Counted from the first letter of the stretch, positions 51,583 through 62,530 are shown. The stretch: 64,000 bases of DNA from Fasciola hepatica (GCA_948099385.1 CANUEZ040000062.1:5573501-5637500), one strand, 5' to 3'. Notes: generated by a model from the sequence alone, not told the origin. Program-made: numbers and translations.

Positions 51583-52215
51583 ACATGTGCAACACATGTC
51601 CCAACCACCGGTACTTTTGCACATTAAGTGATTGGTCCTAGCACTAAGAAGTGTTTCAACTAGAACTGATCTGTGTATCCCACGCAGCAACTCATTCCCT
51701 TATGGTTAGGGTATCTTGATCCGTCTGACGGAGAAAGGTATGTTGTGGTTTATCTCCTAACCTGGATAGAGTGAATGAGCACGCAGAGTGCCAGAGTACC
51801 AAGTGAATGACAGACTGCTGCTGTACAGTGTTCACTAGTGTCGTGAATAAACCTAGGGATGGGAATTTTTTATTCATCATTATAAGTGGTAAAACAGAAC
51901 AAAAATTCGCGGACTCGCCGGTGGTTTCAGCGCCAGTGAGCACTTAACAACTGCACTGCGACGCTTACAAACAAACCATGGTATAACGATACAATGGTGG
52001 AATGTGAACCATCCAAATGGCAAGACATTCGAGTAATCATACCAGTCCATACAACTGTAGAGCTCTGTAAAAGCAGAACCTCCATGAGAATAAACTCAGA
52101 TAAATTCGGGACCTCGACAAGAATTTTATGCAGAATTAAGCCGGATGCAGTGGTTCATGCGGTTATTTTGGTCAGCCACAATGATGGTACTTATACCTAG
52201 TCAGGAAAAACTTAC

Positions 52216-52488
52216 CGGTTCCTTTATCCCATGATTGTCTTTACCCAAGCCTTGTCCCGGATTCCATCCCATTTTCGATAGTAATTTTGCGCCCCGATTT
52301 TCCTCCGTCAATGGCACTGAGCCACTGGGCTTTACTGGAGTCACGGGAACCTCACGGGCAATCAATGGTACTCGATTAGTACGCTCAGGAGATACGTAGC
52401 CAGCGGACCTGAGATTTTTCTCAATCGCACGCCGAACGGCCGCTCGATCATGATAAGTAGTTTCCGCATTAGCAACTGGGACTCGATG
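52216..52488 (-). CDS. AGGF1: AGGF1-like protein, G-patch exon
   Basis: After the acceptor ccactgttttag the exon is open for exactly 91 codons. It starts HRVPVANAETTYHDRAAVRR, where YHDRAAVRR corresponds to the conserved Y+DRA..RR of AGGF1. It ends with the G-patch core NRGAKLLSKMGWNPGQGLGK followed by DNHGIKEP and donor gtaagt (52215). G-patch domains contact DEAH helicases and RNA. The GW.PG.GLGK motif is intact. Phase 0 at both ends fits the 59.2-kb exon. The final exon, expected to carry the rest of the G-patch, was not recognised between 34.6 and 52.2 kb. Confidence 0.93.
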
Positions 52489-53339
52489 CTAAAACAGTGG
52501 TTAGATGATGAAGAAAATAAATAAAGCAAGGAATCGAAAGAAGACAAGATGATGTTACTTTGAACTACAGCAAACAGAACCGATGGGGTGCGAGTACTCG
52601 TTCTCCATTCCTCCAATGAACATTCATGTTCACACGATAATCCACTGGATTTATTACGTGCTGTTCACTATTTGCTTCAGATGGATGGAGTTCTGCAGTC
52701 AGAAATTTACATGATTTGAACAGGCTTCCTGTTTCATACTTTTTATGTATTTTACAGCTTCTCGGTGGCAGACAGTAACCCTATGTAGCCGGCTCGCTAC
52801 TACATCCAACCTATTGGGATCTTATGTGGTTCTTTAGTACTAGTCTCAGGGTCAGAATGTTGGCTATTCCTAAAGGCAGAAGGCCTTCGGGACTATGAGG
52901 TATACCCTTTACTGCAATCACGCGCAAGCACGTAATGATAACAAAGTACAACTTGCAAGTACGGGTTGCGTAAGTATTACTTGTGTTTAGTAAGTGATGT
53001 TGTTGGGGCTGCCGTTCATAAAACGGCGGAGGAGCCTTAATGCCACATCGGACACACGCAACCAGCCAATCAGCTGAAACCCAGCCACCAATCAATTATG
53101 TATGAGTGAGTCAATAACGGTCTTGCATCAACAATAACATGTATGAACCCAGTTTGTCTTTTGGTCACAACCTATTGAGTGGTATGTGTCTTGTTTGGAC
53201 GTAGTGCCCGAGTGACCTGCAAAACAGCGTCCATCATATCGGGGATAGCGCAGCTACGAGTGAAGGTAGATGTATAACAGACGCTTTCGCAGCACTGCAT
53301 GAATCGATCATGTCCACTCGACGCCATCCGCGAAAACAT

Positions 53340-53520
53340 CGAATACCCAATGAACTATTAGGGATAACCCGTAATCTGATGGGGATCCCTATAAAGTCCC
53401 AATAGGCCAAATGTAATAAAGAGCTAGACTACCATCACAGAGGTCGGCGGTGGTAGGATTCGAACTGCTAACCTCCAAGATGGTAAGCAAACGCTCTAAA
53501 CCACTCGACTATCACCGACC
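53340..53520 (-). mobile_element. tRNA-headed SINE, family A
   Basis: On the minus strand 53520-53442 (79 nt) is tRNA-like. The ends pair (GGTCGG with CCGACC), there is an A box around TAGTCGAGTGGTTTA and a B box GTTCGAATCC. The T stem is decayed, so it is not a functional tRNA. The sequence at 53340-53441 resembles that next to the heads at 51509 and 59663 (attagggataac..., ccaatagg...). Confidence 0.7.
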
Positions 53521-54445
53521 AGATCACATAATGACTATTAAATGGGAAACCTCATTTGTTATTTGTCAGACCAATCAGAAATGACGAAATCTGACGGAGC
53601 TGAAAAGCAGGGTTAAAAGAACCAAAGGTCAAGCGGGCGTCATTTAAAAAAGCAAGTTTGCTGACTTCACCTCTACAACGTTGGTCTTTAAAAGGCAAAT
53701 ATAATGAGGAGCTGAAGAAGTTATTGAAAGCTGAACTACAATTACTGTAGGCAAACATGCAGTTTTCGAATACTGTGATAGGGAAACGACGGGTTAGAGC
53801 AACCTGATTTAGAGGTAGACGAATCGCATACTCTACACGACCTCCACTCGATACATCTCAATCTCCGACCCTGAAGGGATACTCTGAAATACGTACCTGC
53901 TTACTAAAGTAGTGACCATTCAGTTCTAACAAGCTATGACTACGTGCGGTGATGCGAAGAAGTTAGCATTAGATGGTGCATCAAGCCTTCCTGGTTGGGA
54001 ACCGAGATGAGGATTATCGCCGGTTAGAGACGGTCTGTCCGTTGAACTGCCGTTGGTAAATATTTTGCCAACGTACAGAAAAGAAGGGTATTTAACGGAC
54101 CAAGCTTATATGACCTTGAAATTCGGATCAAGCATTCGAAAGAAACCAAGTTTTCCTCTGGTGAGCTGGCTGTTAAACACAGTATTCCCCATATATGTTC
54201 GCTGCTTTCTGTTGGGCAGAAAAATAGCAAACACTTCAGAAAAGAAAAACATTCCTAGTAGAATCAGCATTTACTTCACAATGACAAAAACCACTCACGG
54301 CAAATTTCATCTTCGCTCATTTAACAACTAATTCCGAACTTCTGAATAATTTATCGTGGTGACCAAGGTCACACAATTTTAATCGTCAACGGATCGCAGC
54401 GGGACTAGCGCGACTGGCATCAATTTTGATAGAATTTTATATTTC

Positions 54446-54462
54446 AGCGTCAGGAGTGTGAA
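54446..54462. repeat. target-site duplication, left copy
   Basis: AGCGTCAGGAGTGTGAA is repeated at 54738-54754 with one mismatch (C/T at the third base). The central 14 bases are identical. Confidence 0.75.
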
Positions 54463-54740
54463 TGGGTACCCTTCGTTGAAGAGTTCATAAATGAATGAAA
54501 ACTGTGATTTCTGTTAGCTACTCATGTCTAGGTCACCGCTAACTCAACAAAAAAGAGGTAAGCGTTCATACTGATAGTAGTAGTATGTAAATGGGTGGTC
54601 TAAAATACCCCCGGAAGCTTACGACCGGTTTCGTGGTTGTTGCCGCTCATCAGGTATGCGTACTCGGTACTCCTCCGCACACTGTTCTTCATTCTTGTAC
54701 ATTCCGTTGATATATTCGTCACAAGGATCTGGTTTGAAGT
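54463..54740 (-). mobile_element. ribozyme-bearing short retroelement (retrozyme / Penelope-related), 278 bp
   Basis: The insert has no open frame and carries the hammerhead near its middle. It is bounded by a direct repeat AG(C/T)GTCAGGAGTGTGAA (54446-54462 and 54738-54754; the last 3 bases of the insert as given here belong to the second repeat if the longer duplication is accepted). It interrupts a Gypsy pol fragment. Size, ribozyme and target-site duplication fit animal retrozyme-like elements. Schistosome Sm-alpha is a known flatworm hammerhead SINE, but with an extended stem III. Orientation is set by the ribozyme. There is no obvious poly-A tail. A truncated Penelope long-terminal piece is the main alternative. 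Confidence 0.7.
54617..54659 (-). ncRNA. type I hammerhead self-cleaving ribozyme
   Basis: Read on the minus strand, all the catalytic boxes are present in order. Stem I 5' strand is GCATAC, followed by the core CTGATGA. Stem II is GCGG, loop CAACAA, CCAC. Then come GAA, stem III ACC directly followed by GGT, cleavage base C (54623), and stem I 3' strand GTAAGC. Stem I pairs 5 of 6 with one A.A mismatch. Stem II pairs 3 of 4 with one C.A mismatch, explicable by a single transition. A15.1-U16.1 and the G-U-C cleavage triplet are intact. Stem III is the palindrome ACCGGT with no loop, the minimal form known from Penelope-like elements and retrozymes, which usually works as a dimer. Cleavage would fall between 54623 and 54622. 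This is established motif knowledge applied to visible sequence; activity is untested. Confidence 0.85.
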
Positions 54741-54754
54741 GTCAGGAGTGTGAA
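54738..54754. repeat. target-site duplication, right copy
   Basis: AGTGTCAGGAGTGTGAA is the partner of 54446-54462. The Gypsy reading frame resumes directly after it. Confidence 0.75.
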
Positions 54755-56147
54755 GGGCATCTGCTATCACGAAACGACTAAGTTTGACCAGCCCGATGGG
54801 TTACCACGGCTTATTGGACAACAACAAACTGATGATGATGAGGTGGTAATTGCCTCAGTATCAGTGGAATATGACGTTTTGGAACGACTTTCAGATGCGA
54901 TTCACATATTCCCCGTCACCGGGCCACTAAAAACGACATCATCTTGTTACAGGTGCGAACATTTGTTCGGTCATTGTGGCCAACAAGGGCATTATCTGGA
55001 AAGCTCTTACATTTCTATCGCTGTCGTGCCAAAAAGTCGTCATACTAAGGTACCAGCAGCGAACCATTCTGCACCAATGTCATACCGGTCATCTGCCCGA
55101 AAGCCATCGCGAGAAGCTATACATACTGGCCCCGTATGAATAAGGATATTGAGGCCGTCGTGCAACAATATTCACAGTGCCAGCAAGCCGGGAAGCGACT
55201 ATCTTATCGGATTTCGGTTCCGTGGCCCGTTCCGATCGGCTATGGTTTAGATTACACGTCGGCTTCGCTGGATTTGTGTTCAGAGAAGAACAAAACTGTG
55301 TGAGGTAGCCGTACCCGGTGGAACCCGGACAGGACAACAGAACGACCTTTGTGTTCACCATAAAATAACAGCGCCACACGCAAAGAATAAATCGATTCCA
55401 CTGGACATACCAATGAATAATTTCAGAAGACCAAGCCCATCAGTACTAATTGAAGATACGGACAGAGAGCTGCTTCGCCAATGGTGGTCTATTCGCCAAG
55501 GAGAGAAATCCAACGGCAATAGTTAAATCCACCATCTCAAGGGTACACGTGATGACTACAAAGGGGTGTTGTTCGGGCTATGTTCTGTTCAAATTACACC
55601 TTTCTCCTCTATTCGTACCCACTGATTTCGATCAAAACATTACTTTTCCATAAAAGCGCTTAATTTTCTAGTAATTTAATTTTTACATTCTTGTACTAAA
55701 CTCAATTTTTTCACTCAAATGCACATTCTTACGTTGCCCTCATCATTGTTTTACCGTTGAATTCTTGGTTTCGCTGGTTGGTCAGTAAAGGATTTTCACA
55801 AGGTCGGCCGGTAGAATTGATGCTCCAGATGATCGTCACCAATATATGCGTGGTACTCTGTTGTGGTTGGCTTTTCTCTCCAGCTAGCGGATGGGCTAGC
55901 ATTATCGAATTCCGCGCACTGTGTCCGAGTCGAGGACCATTCGCTGTGTGATTACGGGTCTACGAGGTCTGACCCAAATGATGACGTGTCATTACTCTGC
56001 GAGACCGCAAGTATCATTCGTCGTCCGTATTTCGTATTTTGTGTTGTGTCCATTTGGTTCCGTGCCTTGTGCTTCTCTGTTAGTTGTGCTACTCGGTCGC
56101 AGTGAGTTGAGACATTCCGTGTCAAGTGTGTGTACCCGACAGTACAC

Positions 56148-56152
<5 letters not shown>

Positions 56153-56202
<50 letters not shown>
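56153..56202. repeat. (AT)n microsatellite
   Basis: About 25 AT units. A (CA)n tract follows at about 56265-56287. Confidence 0.98.
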
Positions 56203-56205
<3 letters not shown>

Positions 56206-56264
56206 CATTTTTTTCCTTCAGCCGTCTCGCAAATTGTGAAACTAGTTTCTTGGTTGTCGTTCAC

Positions 56265-56287
56265 AAACACACACACACACACACACA
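56265..56287. repeat. (CA)n microsatellite
   Basis: Short CA tract, 60 bases after the AT tract. Confidence 0.95.
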
Positions 56288-56999
56288 TCTCTGCCATATA
56301 TCTCGGAGGGCTTGTCAAAAGTTTATTCCCTGACTGCAACTGTATGGTTGTGAAGTTGGCATGTTTAAGCATATTTCTTGCTCCTTCTACTAACCTAACA
56401 AAACCAGTAAGTGGCTCATGGTGGCCCACGCACAAATCGCACGATGCACTAAAGATTCCGTTTCAAACGAACACAACACTCCATTCGATATGCGCGTTTT
56501 TCATTACAACTCACATCATCGTAAATATTTTGTCGCTCACCTGACTCCACATCGTGACTGCATTTTGCATGATATTAGCTAGTCACAGCACTTGTGATTC
56601 AGATACTACCTGCATACACTTGTCTACGATACTGCTGTGTTTCGTACAGAAATTTGAATACTACCATATTCTGTGTTTACCTTGACTCCACCGATATACG
56701 GGGTTAAAACCGTTCTCTACGCTTCCTAATTAAACACTAATTAGTAAAAATGTGATCTTAGTGAGATCTGCACAAATGACCGGCCTTCGCATCCTGTTTC
56801 TACGAATGCACCAGACATACTCTCGGTGAGCTCCACGAGCATGAGATCAAACACTGAGTTCTTGAATTCTGCACCAAACACAATATAATTAACTTCGCAA
56901 ATTGTTACCAGTTATTCTTTCAACCAAAATATCTGTCATATCAAGAACGGAACAGAGAGCACCAGTTTCGACCGTGATCATACGATAGTGGGAAGTCAA

Positions 57000-58450
57000 G
57001 TGCCCCTAATTCTGGTGGTCCCGACTTCCCATCACCAATGTTACTAAAAGCCTGCTCTTTTAAATTCACATTCCCTTTGACTGATCTTTTTATTCGCTGT
57101 GTTGATTGTGGGCTGACTCTCGACTGTTCAAAATCGGTACGTATCACACTTGCACCCGGGAATAGTTTCACCAAATATCATTTGATAGCCTGCACACCTG
57201 CTTTGCTGAAAGTACTTCAGGATGTATTCCTCCACCGCATAATTCCCCAAGTTCACTCACATGGCCCGACATAATTTGCCTTCAAACCCTCTCTGTCAAC
57301 CCCTAATGCCGTTATTAATTCTATTGCTTCTACTCTTGACTGCGGTGGCCGTACTGTCAGGCTATTTTTTCTTGACTATGCATTTGGTTATCTCCTGAAT
57401 ATTCTACATGATAATGGGGTTGACGGTCGTGCTGTGAACAGTCTTCGTGATTAGTTTTCTACTCGCACACAGTCTCAGGCTACTCGTCCTGATCGCCTCT
57501 TGAAATGCTCCGAAATGACCGTGTCTGTTACAGCTTCTGCTGAGAAAGTCCTACATACTACCTTCTACTGACGGAGATATCTTCACAAAAGTGAGGACGA
57601 AAGCGAATGCCCGGCGCTCTACACCGGGTCGACTGACTGATAGTCTAAGGAAGGTGGCTAAACCCTGATTCCAAACCAACCACAGACGGCGTACGAAGCA
57701 TACAGCACTATGCTCACCGGCCTCTGTGACGGAGATGTGCACTGGGCACCCAGGATGTTTGCCCTCATCCGAATGGCAAATAAACTGAGCAATCAGTCAC
57801 AGGCCCTCAGTGGGTTACAGACCCCACGTTTCGTCCCGCTGCCTTGACGGTTAAGCTTTGGATAGCTAAAGGCTCCGGTTGTGGATCCCTATGAAAACCA
57901 TCTGCTTTAGCCTGGGCAAACTGGTAGTATTGCGCCCATAAACAAAACAAATCATGGGATGTGACTTCATGTGTCCTTTCCCCCCTTTTGTACCGTTTTG
58001 TTTGGCACACAGCCCGAAATAGAGCGAGTGTGAAATATAATACATAATATATAATGACCACGTCTTCACCAAAGTCAGAAAGCTTTTTATTCTATCACTC
58101 AGACCTCGAGCACCTTACAATCTTGCATTTCAATTTGTAACCTCTTACATTCTCCCTCGTTGGCTTTACTGCTCGCTACTATTTTTCCGGTGCAAAAGGA
58201 AAAGATTTTGATCTTATCACCAAATCTCTGAAATCGCTCTCCCGTTGTAGCAACATAAACAGAGATATTCTCATTGACTCTATCATCAACCAGCATTTTG
58301 ATACTTGCGACACAAATCACCGTCTCCACTCCACACTCGCGAAAATCAAAATACTTCATTCACGCACGTATAGAAATAGCCTCATCCCTTACCTTGTCCG
58401 CTTACTCGTAGACCGCGACCAAGTAGTCGGCGATCTCGTTATTCACCTTC
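57000..58450 (+). mobile_element. decayed LINE RT fragment (third family)
   Basis: The plus strand carries SVRITLAPGNSFTKYHLIAC then TPALLKVLQDVFLHRIIPQV (57135-57255), equivalent to the RPISL.P.L.KVLE block of jockey-like RTs. Next is GGRTVRLFFLDYAFGYLLNI (about 57340), motif A. A C-terminal domain follows as DFDLITKSLKSLSRCSNINR and TCDTNHRLHSTLAKIKIL (58185-58345). The segment 57560-57860 between them is not clearly part of it. Stops and frameshifts are present. Antisense within the AGGF1-like intron. Confidence 0.7.
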
Positions 58451-59176
58451 GTCGTTAAATCGAATTGAATGTGCTGCTTCATTTTGCATCCACGCACCAA
58501 TGAGCACCTTCCAATAAACCCTAACACTCCTTTGTTTTAGATTCACCTACGTGCTGAAAATTCACGGCATATTCGGTGCATGAAAACACCCATTGACTTG
58601 ACTTGGAATTTTCCGTGAACCGATAAAGACAGTTTAATTCTTAACCTATATCCTGATGAAGTGCAATAAAAGAAACAGTAGTCGTACGATATCCCTCAAA
58701 GCTCGCTTTAATCATCCATGATTATATTCCACCGTATCATCCAAATATATGTGGAACTAGGAACATACTAGAAGTTTGTTACTCAATGGAACATTTGCAA
58801 CTTTGTGCCAATAATGTGGCCGTGTCAATAGTTTGCATAGAAATTCAGAAGTGAAGGGTTTCAGGTAGTTGTCTGAGTCTAGATGACGCACTGCTCAATA
58901 AAGAGCAGATCACAGACATGTGCACGGACGTTGAAAATGTTAGTCATACGCAACAACGTAAACAAATGGTCTATGGTACTCTTGAAAGTGTAAAGCATAA
59001 AACAACTAACTACAGAAAATTGCAAAAAAGGCTAATTTGTTGCGTGTGTGTAAACAAAACAAGTTCACAAATCAATTGATTATGCGATAGAGACTAATTC
59101 TAACCCTATCTCGTAACATTCTATCCTAAATGCATGTGAAGAAGCGAGAATCGGTTTCAACACGAAGGGCACTAAC

Positions 59177-59244
59177 TTTTAATCCGTACTGCTCCTTTAG
59201 TTGATCCAAAGTAGCACGGCGTTCAAGCTCACGTATTTCGGCGG
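59177..59244 (-). CDS. AGGF1: AGGF1-like protein, 68-nt linker-helix exon
   Basis: After ttctcgcctcttacag the exon supplies CC to complete G|CC (Ala) and reads AEIRELERRATLDQLKEQYG then LK, ending at donor gttagt (59176) in phase 0. This corresponds to the charged helix between FHA and G-patch in AGGF1 (KELERRKELKKIRVKYGL in memory). At 22 whole codons it is invisible to ORF scans. I identified it by the phase requirement (1 in, 0 out) and by the conserved ELERR...YGL pattern. It sits between introns of 3.3 and 6.7 kb that are full of transposon sequence. Confidence 0.87.
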
Positions 59245-59539
59245 CTGTAAGAGGCGAGAAAACGAGAGATGGTTGACAAGGCAAAGAAGCAACACTTGTT
59301 TCGAAATACTTGGGCTGAAATGGGACGTGCGTGATGATCTAGCATCACACGCACGTTGCACCAATCACATCACGACTTTAATGATGTAAAACTCACATCA
59401 AACAAGGATGGGTCAAATAATGCACTCAAGTGGCTTTTTTCATTATCGTATTAGACCAAAATAAACCATAGAAAAAGGTAGGCAGAAAATTCTTTTTCTA
59501 TTTGACGTAAGCCCGTAATAAAATGGGTATGTGCAATAG

Positions 59540-59733
59540 CCAGTGACTTACTGCACTATCAGGAGAGCCACAAGCATGACCATGCGACATGAAACCCCCG
59601 AAAGAACCGGCGTGGTAACGCTCCCGCAGGAGCGCGGCATGCTATTACCTGGCAACAAAACTGATCGACGGTGGTGAGGTTCGAACCTTGCACCGCAGGG
59701 TTGATACTGTGCGAATTATTTCAACCGACCACC
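59540..59733 (-). mobile_element. tRNA-headed SINE, family A
   Basis: The minus-strand head, about 59733-59663, has B box AGGTTCGAACCT and the same CCACCGTCGATC ending as the other family-A heads. The body (59540-59660) is more diverged and carries a gcactatcagg counterpart. Lies in the AGGF1-like intron. Confidence 0.6.
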
Positions 59734-60339
59734 ATTGGTGAAAACCCACTCTCGATTTGTAGCGAACGCATGGAAGCTACCCACACCACCGCAACCCTTA
59801 CTGGATTCAACAGGACACGGAATAGATTTCTGAATAGCTTATATAGATTAATGAACTAAGTGTTCAGCCGTGAGGAACGCGGGTGGACACCAAGACCATC
59901 GGTATTTGAACACCAAAACCGAAAACGGATAAGAACGCGGGAACATGGAACATTGCTGAATATGACTCCTAACAGCAATCCTAGGCTTATAGCTTTTTGA
60001 AACGGTCAGAGGTTGGAAGACAGAACGCGTGATAAGTCAATGATTTTGAAAGAAATTCAAGAAAAACTCTGACTGTATTATTTGGTTTTGTACAGCGTGA
60101 TAGGCTTTCCTTATGGAGTACATGAGATCCAACTAGTCAAATTTAAACATAATAAAGAACGTGGCAACATGTCACAAACAGTGACGCTCTCCTAGCCACA
60201 AAATTCCTTTGTACGAACACATAAGTCAATAGCATTAGGCTGCATCTTCATTAGTGTACACTGCGGTCGAAGTTATCATTTAAAGGTGGAAAATTGAACG
60301 TTCTTATAAGATCCAGAAAATACTTCGTGGTAGAACCTG

Positions 60340-62010
60340 CGGAGTGTGACAGAAGCTAGCAGCTTCGACGCTGTTGGGATACCCCCACAGTTGGCGGAGT
60401 CGCCCTTGCAGATGGGGATAACTGTCGATAGTTCCAGGACGATGGGAACCGCTCTGAATTCAAAACCTTGGAGAACAACACGAAGTTCTCTAACAAGTTG
60501 TACTCCACCATCTTTGTGCCAAAACCTAACATACTCTTCGTCGCAGGAGACTTGAACGCACGAACCAACCCCTCAGATGAGTCCATCCATCACGTCAAAG
60601 GAGTGTTTGAACTTGGCTAACGTTGCGAGAGTGGACATGGTTTTCTGAATTTGGTCGGTGGTAACAGATTAGTTATCTGCAACACGCACTCCCAACACCA
60701 CAAAAGAATTTCCTATCCTGTTACTCAAACGACGGTCGAACAGCGCACCAAATCGATCATATACTAGTGCGATCCCCTTGGTTTTGTCCGTGGAGGACTG
60801 CCGAGCGTAACGCGGCATAGTAACGAGAAACACGAACAGTGCAGACCATGTCCTTGTACGTGTGAGCCTCAAAAACCATCCACCTACGCATCTCAAAATC
60901 TCACCGCCAAATCGAGTCAATGTTACGGCTCTGGAAACGTCAGAAAAGTGTCACGTTGTGTCGAATGCTATCGCAACCCAACTGGTCATAGTAACCAGCG
61001 CGAACACGGAAAAGGTCAGAGTGGAAGGTCGTCGAGTCGATGATCAAGCAGGCCGTTTGACAGGAATGATGGAGAACTGCGCGGTGCTAGGGCATACGGC
61101 CAGCTTTCGCCAACCTTTGCCATCTCCAGTGAAGTACAACAAGGCTGTCCTTTATCCCCGTTTCTCTTCAACTTTGTCATAGGGGATGTTCTACAGAATG
61201 CCTTGCCTGGTTTATTAAACGGTGGAGTTAGATTCCTCCCAGGGAAGAGTTTTTCACCTAGAATATGCCAATGATATCACCTGGCTGTGCAATGATGCAC
61301 AGGCAATGCAACACGTTTTGGGCCGCTCGGCGATTGAAGTGTCCAGATACCGTGCCAAGTGCTTTTACATGAGTGGCAGGAGCTTGTGCCTGAATTCGAT
61401 GTAGTGTTCAGCCAGTAGTCAATAACTCTGAGTACCTCAGGAGCTTGCTTACAGCTGAAGGTAGTGATGGGGAATAAATGACATCACAGATACCGAGAGC
61501 AACTTTTGCCAACCCGTGACACCATTAGTGCCGCCGTGACTTCCGGTTATCCCTTAAGGGACGGATGTAAAACACCGCGTATGCAAAACCTGGACATTCA
61601 CATTGAGGATGCTCAGCGGATTTCTGCGTTTGATCACTGATATCTTAGAAGCATTGCTCGCGTCTGGTGAGAAAATCAGGTGGACAATGACGACGTTTTT
61701 CGGGAGGTATTAGGTATGGAAAGTAGCCCTCGAACCGATATAATCACTCTGTGCCGTCTCCGATATATTGGCGTATACCCGTCCACCGTCTACCTTTTCG
61801 TGCTCTGTTCGCATATGCTGGGCAGGACTGGAAGGAGCGACGAGGCAAACAGTCTCCGACTTGGGGTACAAGTACGAAGAAACTAGCAGCAGTGGCTTCG
61901 GTTGGTTGTTCCCACCCTCTTGGTTGAGGCCCAAGGGATAAAAATTGTCTTTGGTTAGAGATGTAGGGGGACATGGCCCAGAGAAGAAACCATTGACCCG
62001 TTGCGTTTGC
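60340..62010 (+). mobile_element. RTE-like LINE, internally deleted copy (copy 4)
   Basis: Endonuclease remnant LFVAGDLNARTNPSDESIH lies near 60535, with the downstream GNRLVICNTHSQHHKRISYP. It is followed directly by RT motif VQQGCPLSPFLFNFVIGDVL (about 61120). The catalytic box is degraded (LEYANDITWLCNDAQ at 61258, YADD changed to YAND). C-terminal blocks are RISAFDH (61617) and NDDVFREVLGMESS (61683), then GPRDK-type remnants near 61930. The fingers part of the RT is missing. Antisense inside the AGGF1-like intron between the FHA and linker exons. Confidence 0.8.
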
Positions 62011-62530
62011 ATTCCCCATAAATACACGGGCCAAAAAAGCGTCCTGAAGCAGACAGTAAAAAAACGTGGAGCAATCCAGAGATCTTGTTTGGAACATTTG
62101 TTGTAACGTTTCAAAATCACAAAGCACCCATGAGTTTATCAAGGACCGTCCGTCAAATCGATTTGGGAACAGCGAAGGCAATTAGGCTGGTAAACACATC
62201 ACGTCATTCACACAATCTATATTTAAAATCACTTCAACTATCCTAGCGATGACCCGATAATGATAGCTGAATCCAATGATCTTTCAGTGATCACAATAAG
62301 TAGTTAATCCGTGTTCATAGGATATTTCCCGATCACAAACAGTACACTACCAGGTACTTTGTAAATCGTACAACACTGATTAATCAATCTCATGACAATG
62401 CATTTTTTTGACGCTCTGTGGATGTTTAAGCCCCAGAGCACCTGTCCAATGATTGTTTGATAGGAACTAAAACGAAATGCGTCATGGGTGCTGGACCAAG
62501 AATCGCGAAAGAAAACGTAGAATAACTGAC

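Larger units (their letters stand above)
49111..52215. other. no established gene
   Basis: Holds the weak plus-strand candidate at 50.55 kb and a family-A SINE at 51.4-51.6 kb. This is the nearest place for the missing 3' exon of the AGGF1-like gene, but I could not see a G-patch continuation. Confidence 0.5.
54360..55300 (+). mobile_element. Gypsy-type (CsRn1-like) LTR retrotransposon, RNaseH-integrase remnant
   Basis: The plus strand after the ribozyme insert reads FDQPDGLPRLIGQQQTDDDE, the link between RNase H and integrase (usually ..ADGLSRL.). Further on, in a shifted frame, it reads MNKDIEAVVQQYSQCQQAGK, the second half of the integrase zinc-binding domain with its C..C pair. Then comes WPVP and a degraded start of the integrase core near 55240-55290. 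Several frameshifts and the 278-bp insert show it is dead. I did not see LTRs. It lies antisense within the AGGF1-like intron. Confidence 0.8.
55301..56999. other. no gene recognised
   Basis: Intronic to the AGGF1-like gene. Contains the AT and CA microsatellites. The 207-codon plus frame (55921-56544) runs through both microsatellites and is not credible as a gene. Confidence 0.6.
52489..59176 (-). other. intron of the AGGF1-like gene
   Basis: A 6,688-bp GT-AG intron (gttagt...gttttag). It contains a SINE (53.3-53.5 kb), a Gypsy pol fragment interrupted by a ribozyme-bearing insert (54.36-55.3 kb), AT and CA microsatellites (56.15-56.29 kb) and a LINE RT fragment (57.0-58.45 kb). Confidence 0.8.
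59245..62530 (-). other. intron of the AGGF1-like gene
   Basis: A 3,286-bp GT-AG intron carrying the antisense RTE-like copy at about 60.34-62.0 kb and a tRNA-headed SINE at about 59.54-59.73 kb. Confidence 0.8.

Noticed and set aside
55921..56544. 207-codon plus-strand frame and its 147-codon minus-strand partner
   Set aside because: Both are held open by AT and CA microsatellites; no domain.
58648..58692. CTGATGA ... GAAAC AGTA GTC on the plus strand
   Set aside because: Stem III and the GUC triplet look right, but there is no complementary stem II and stem I does not pair next to the core.
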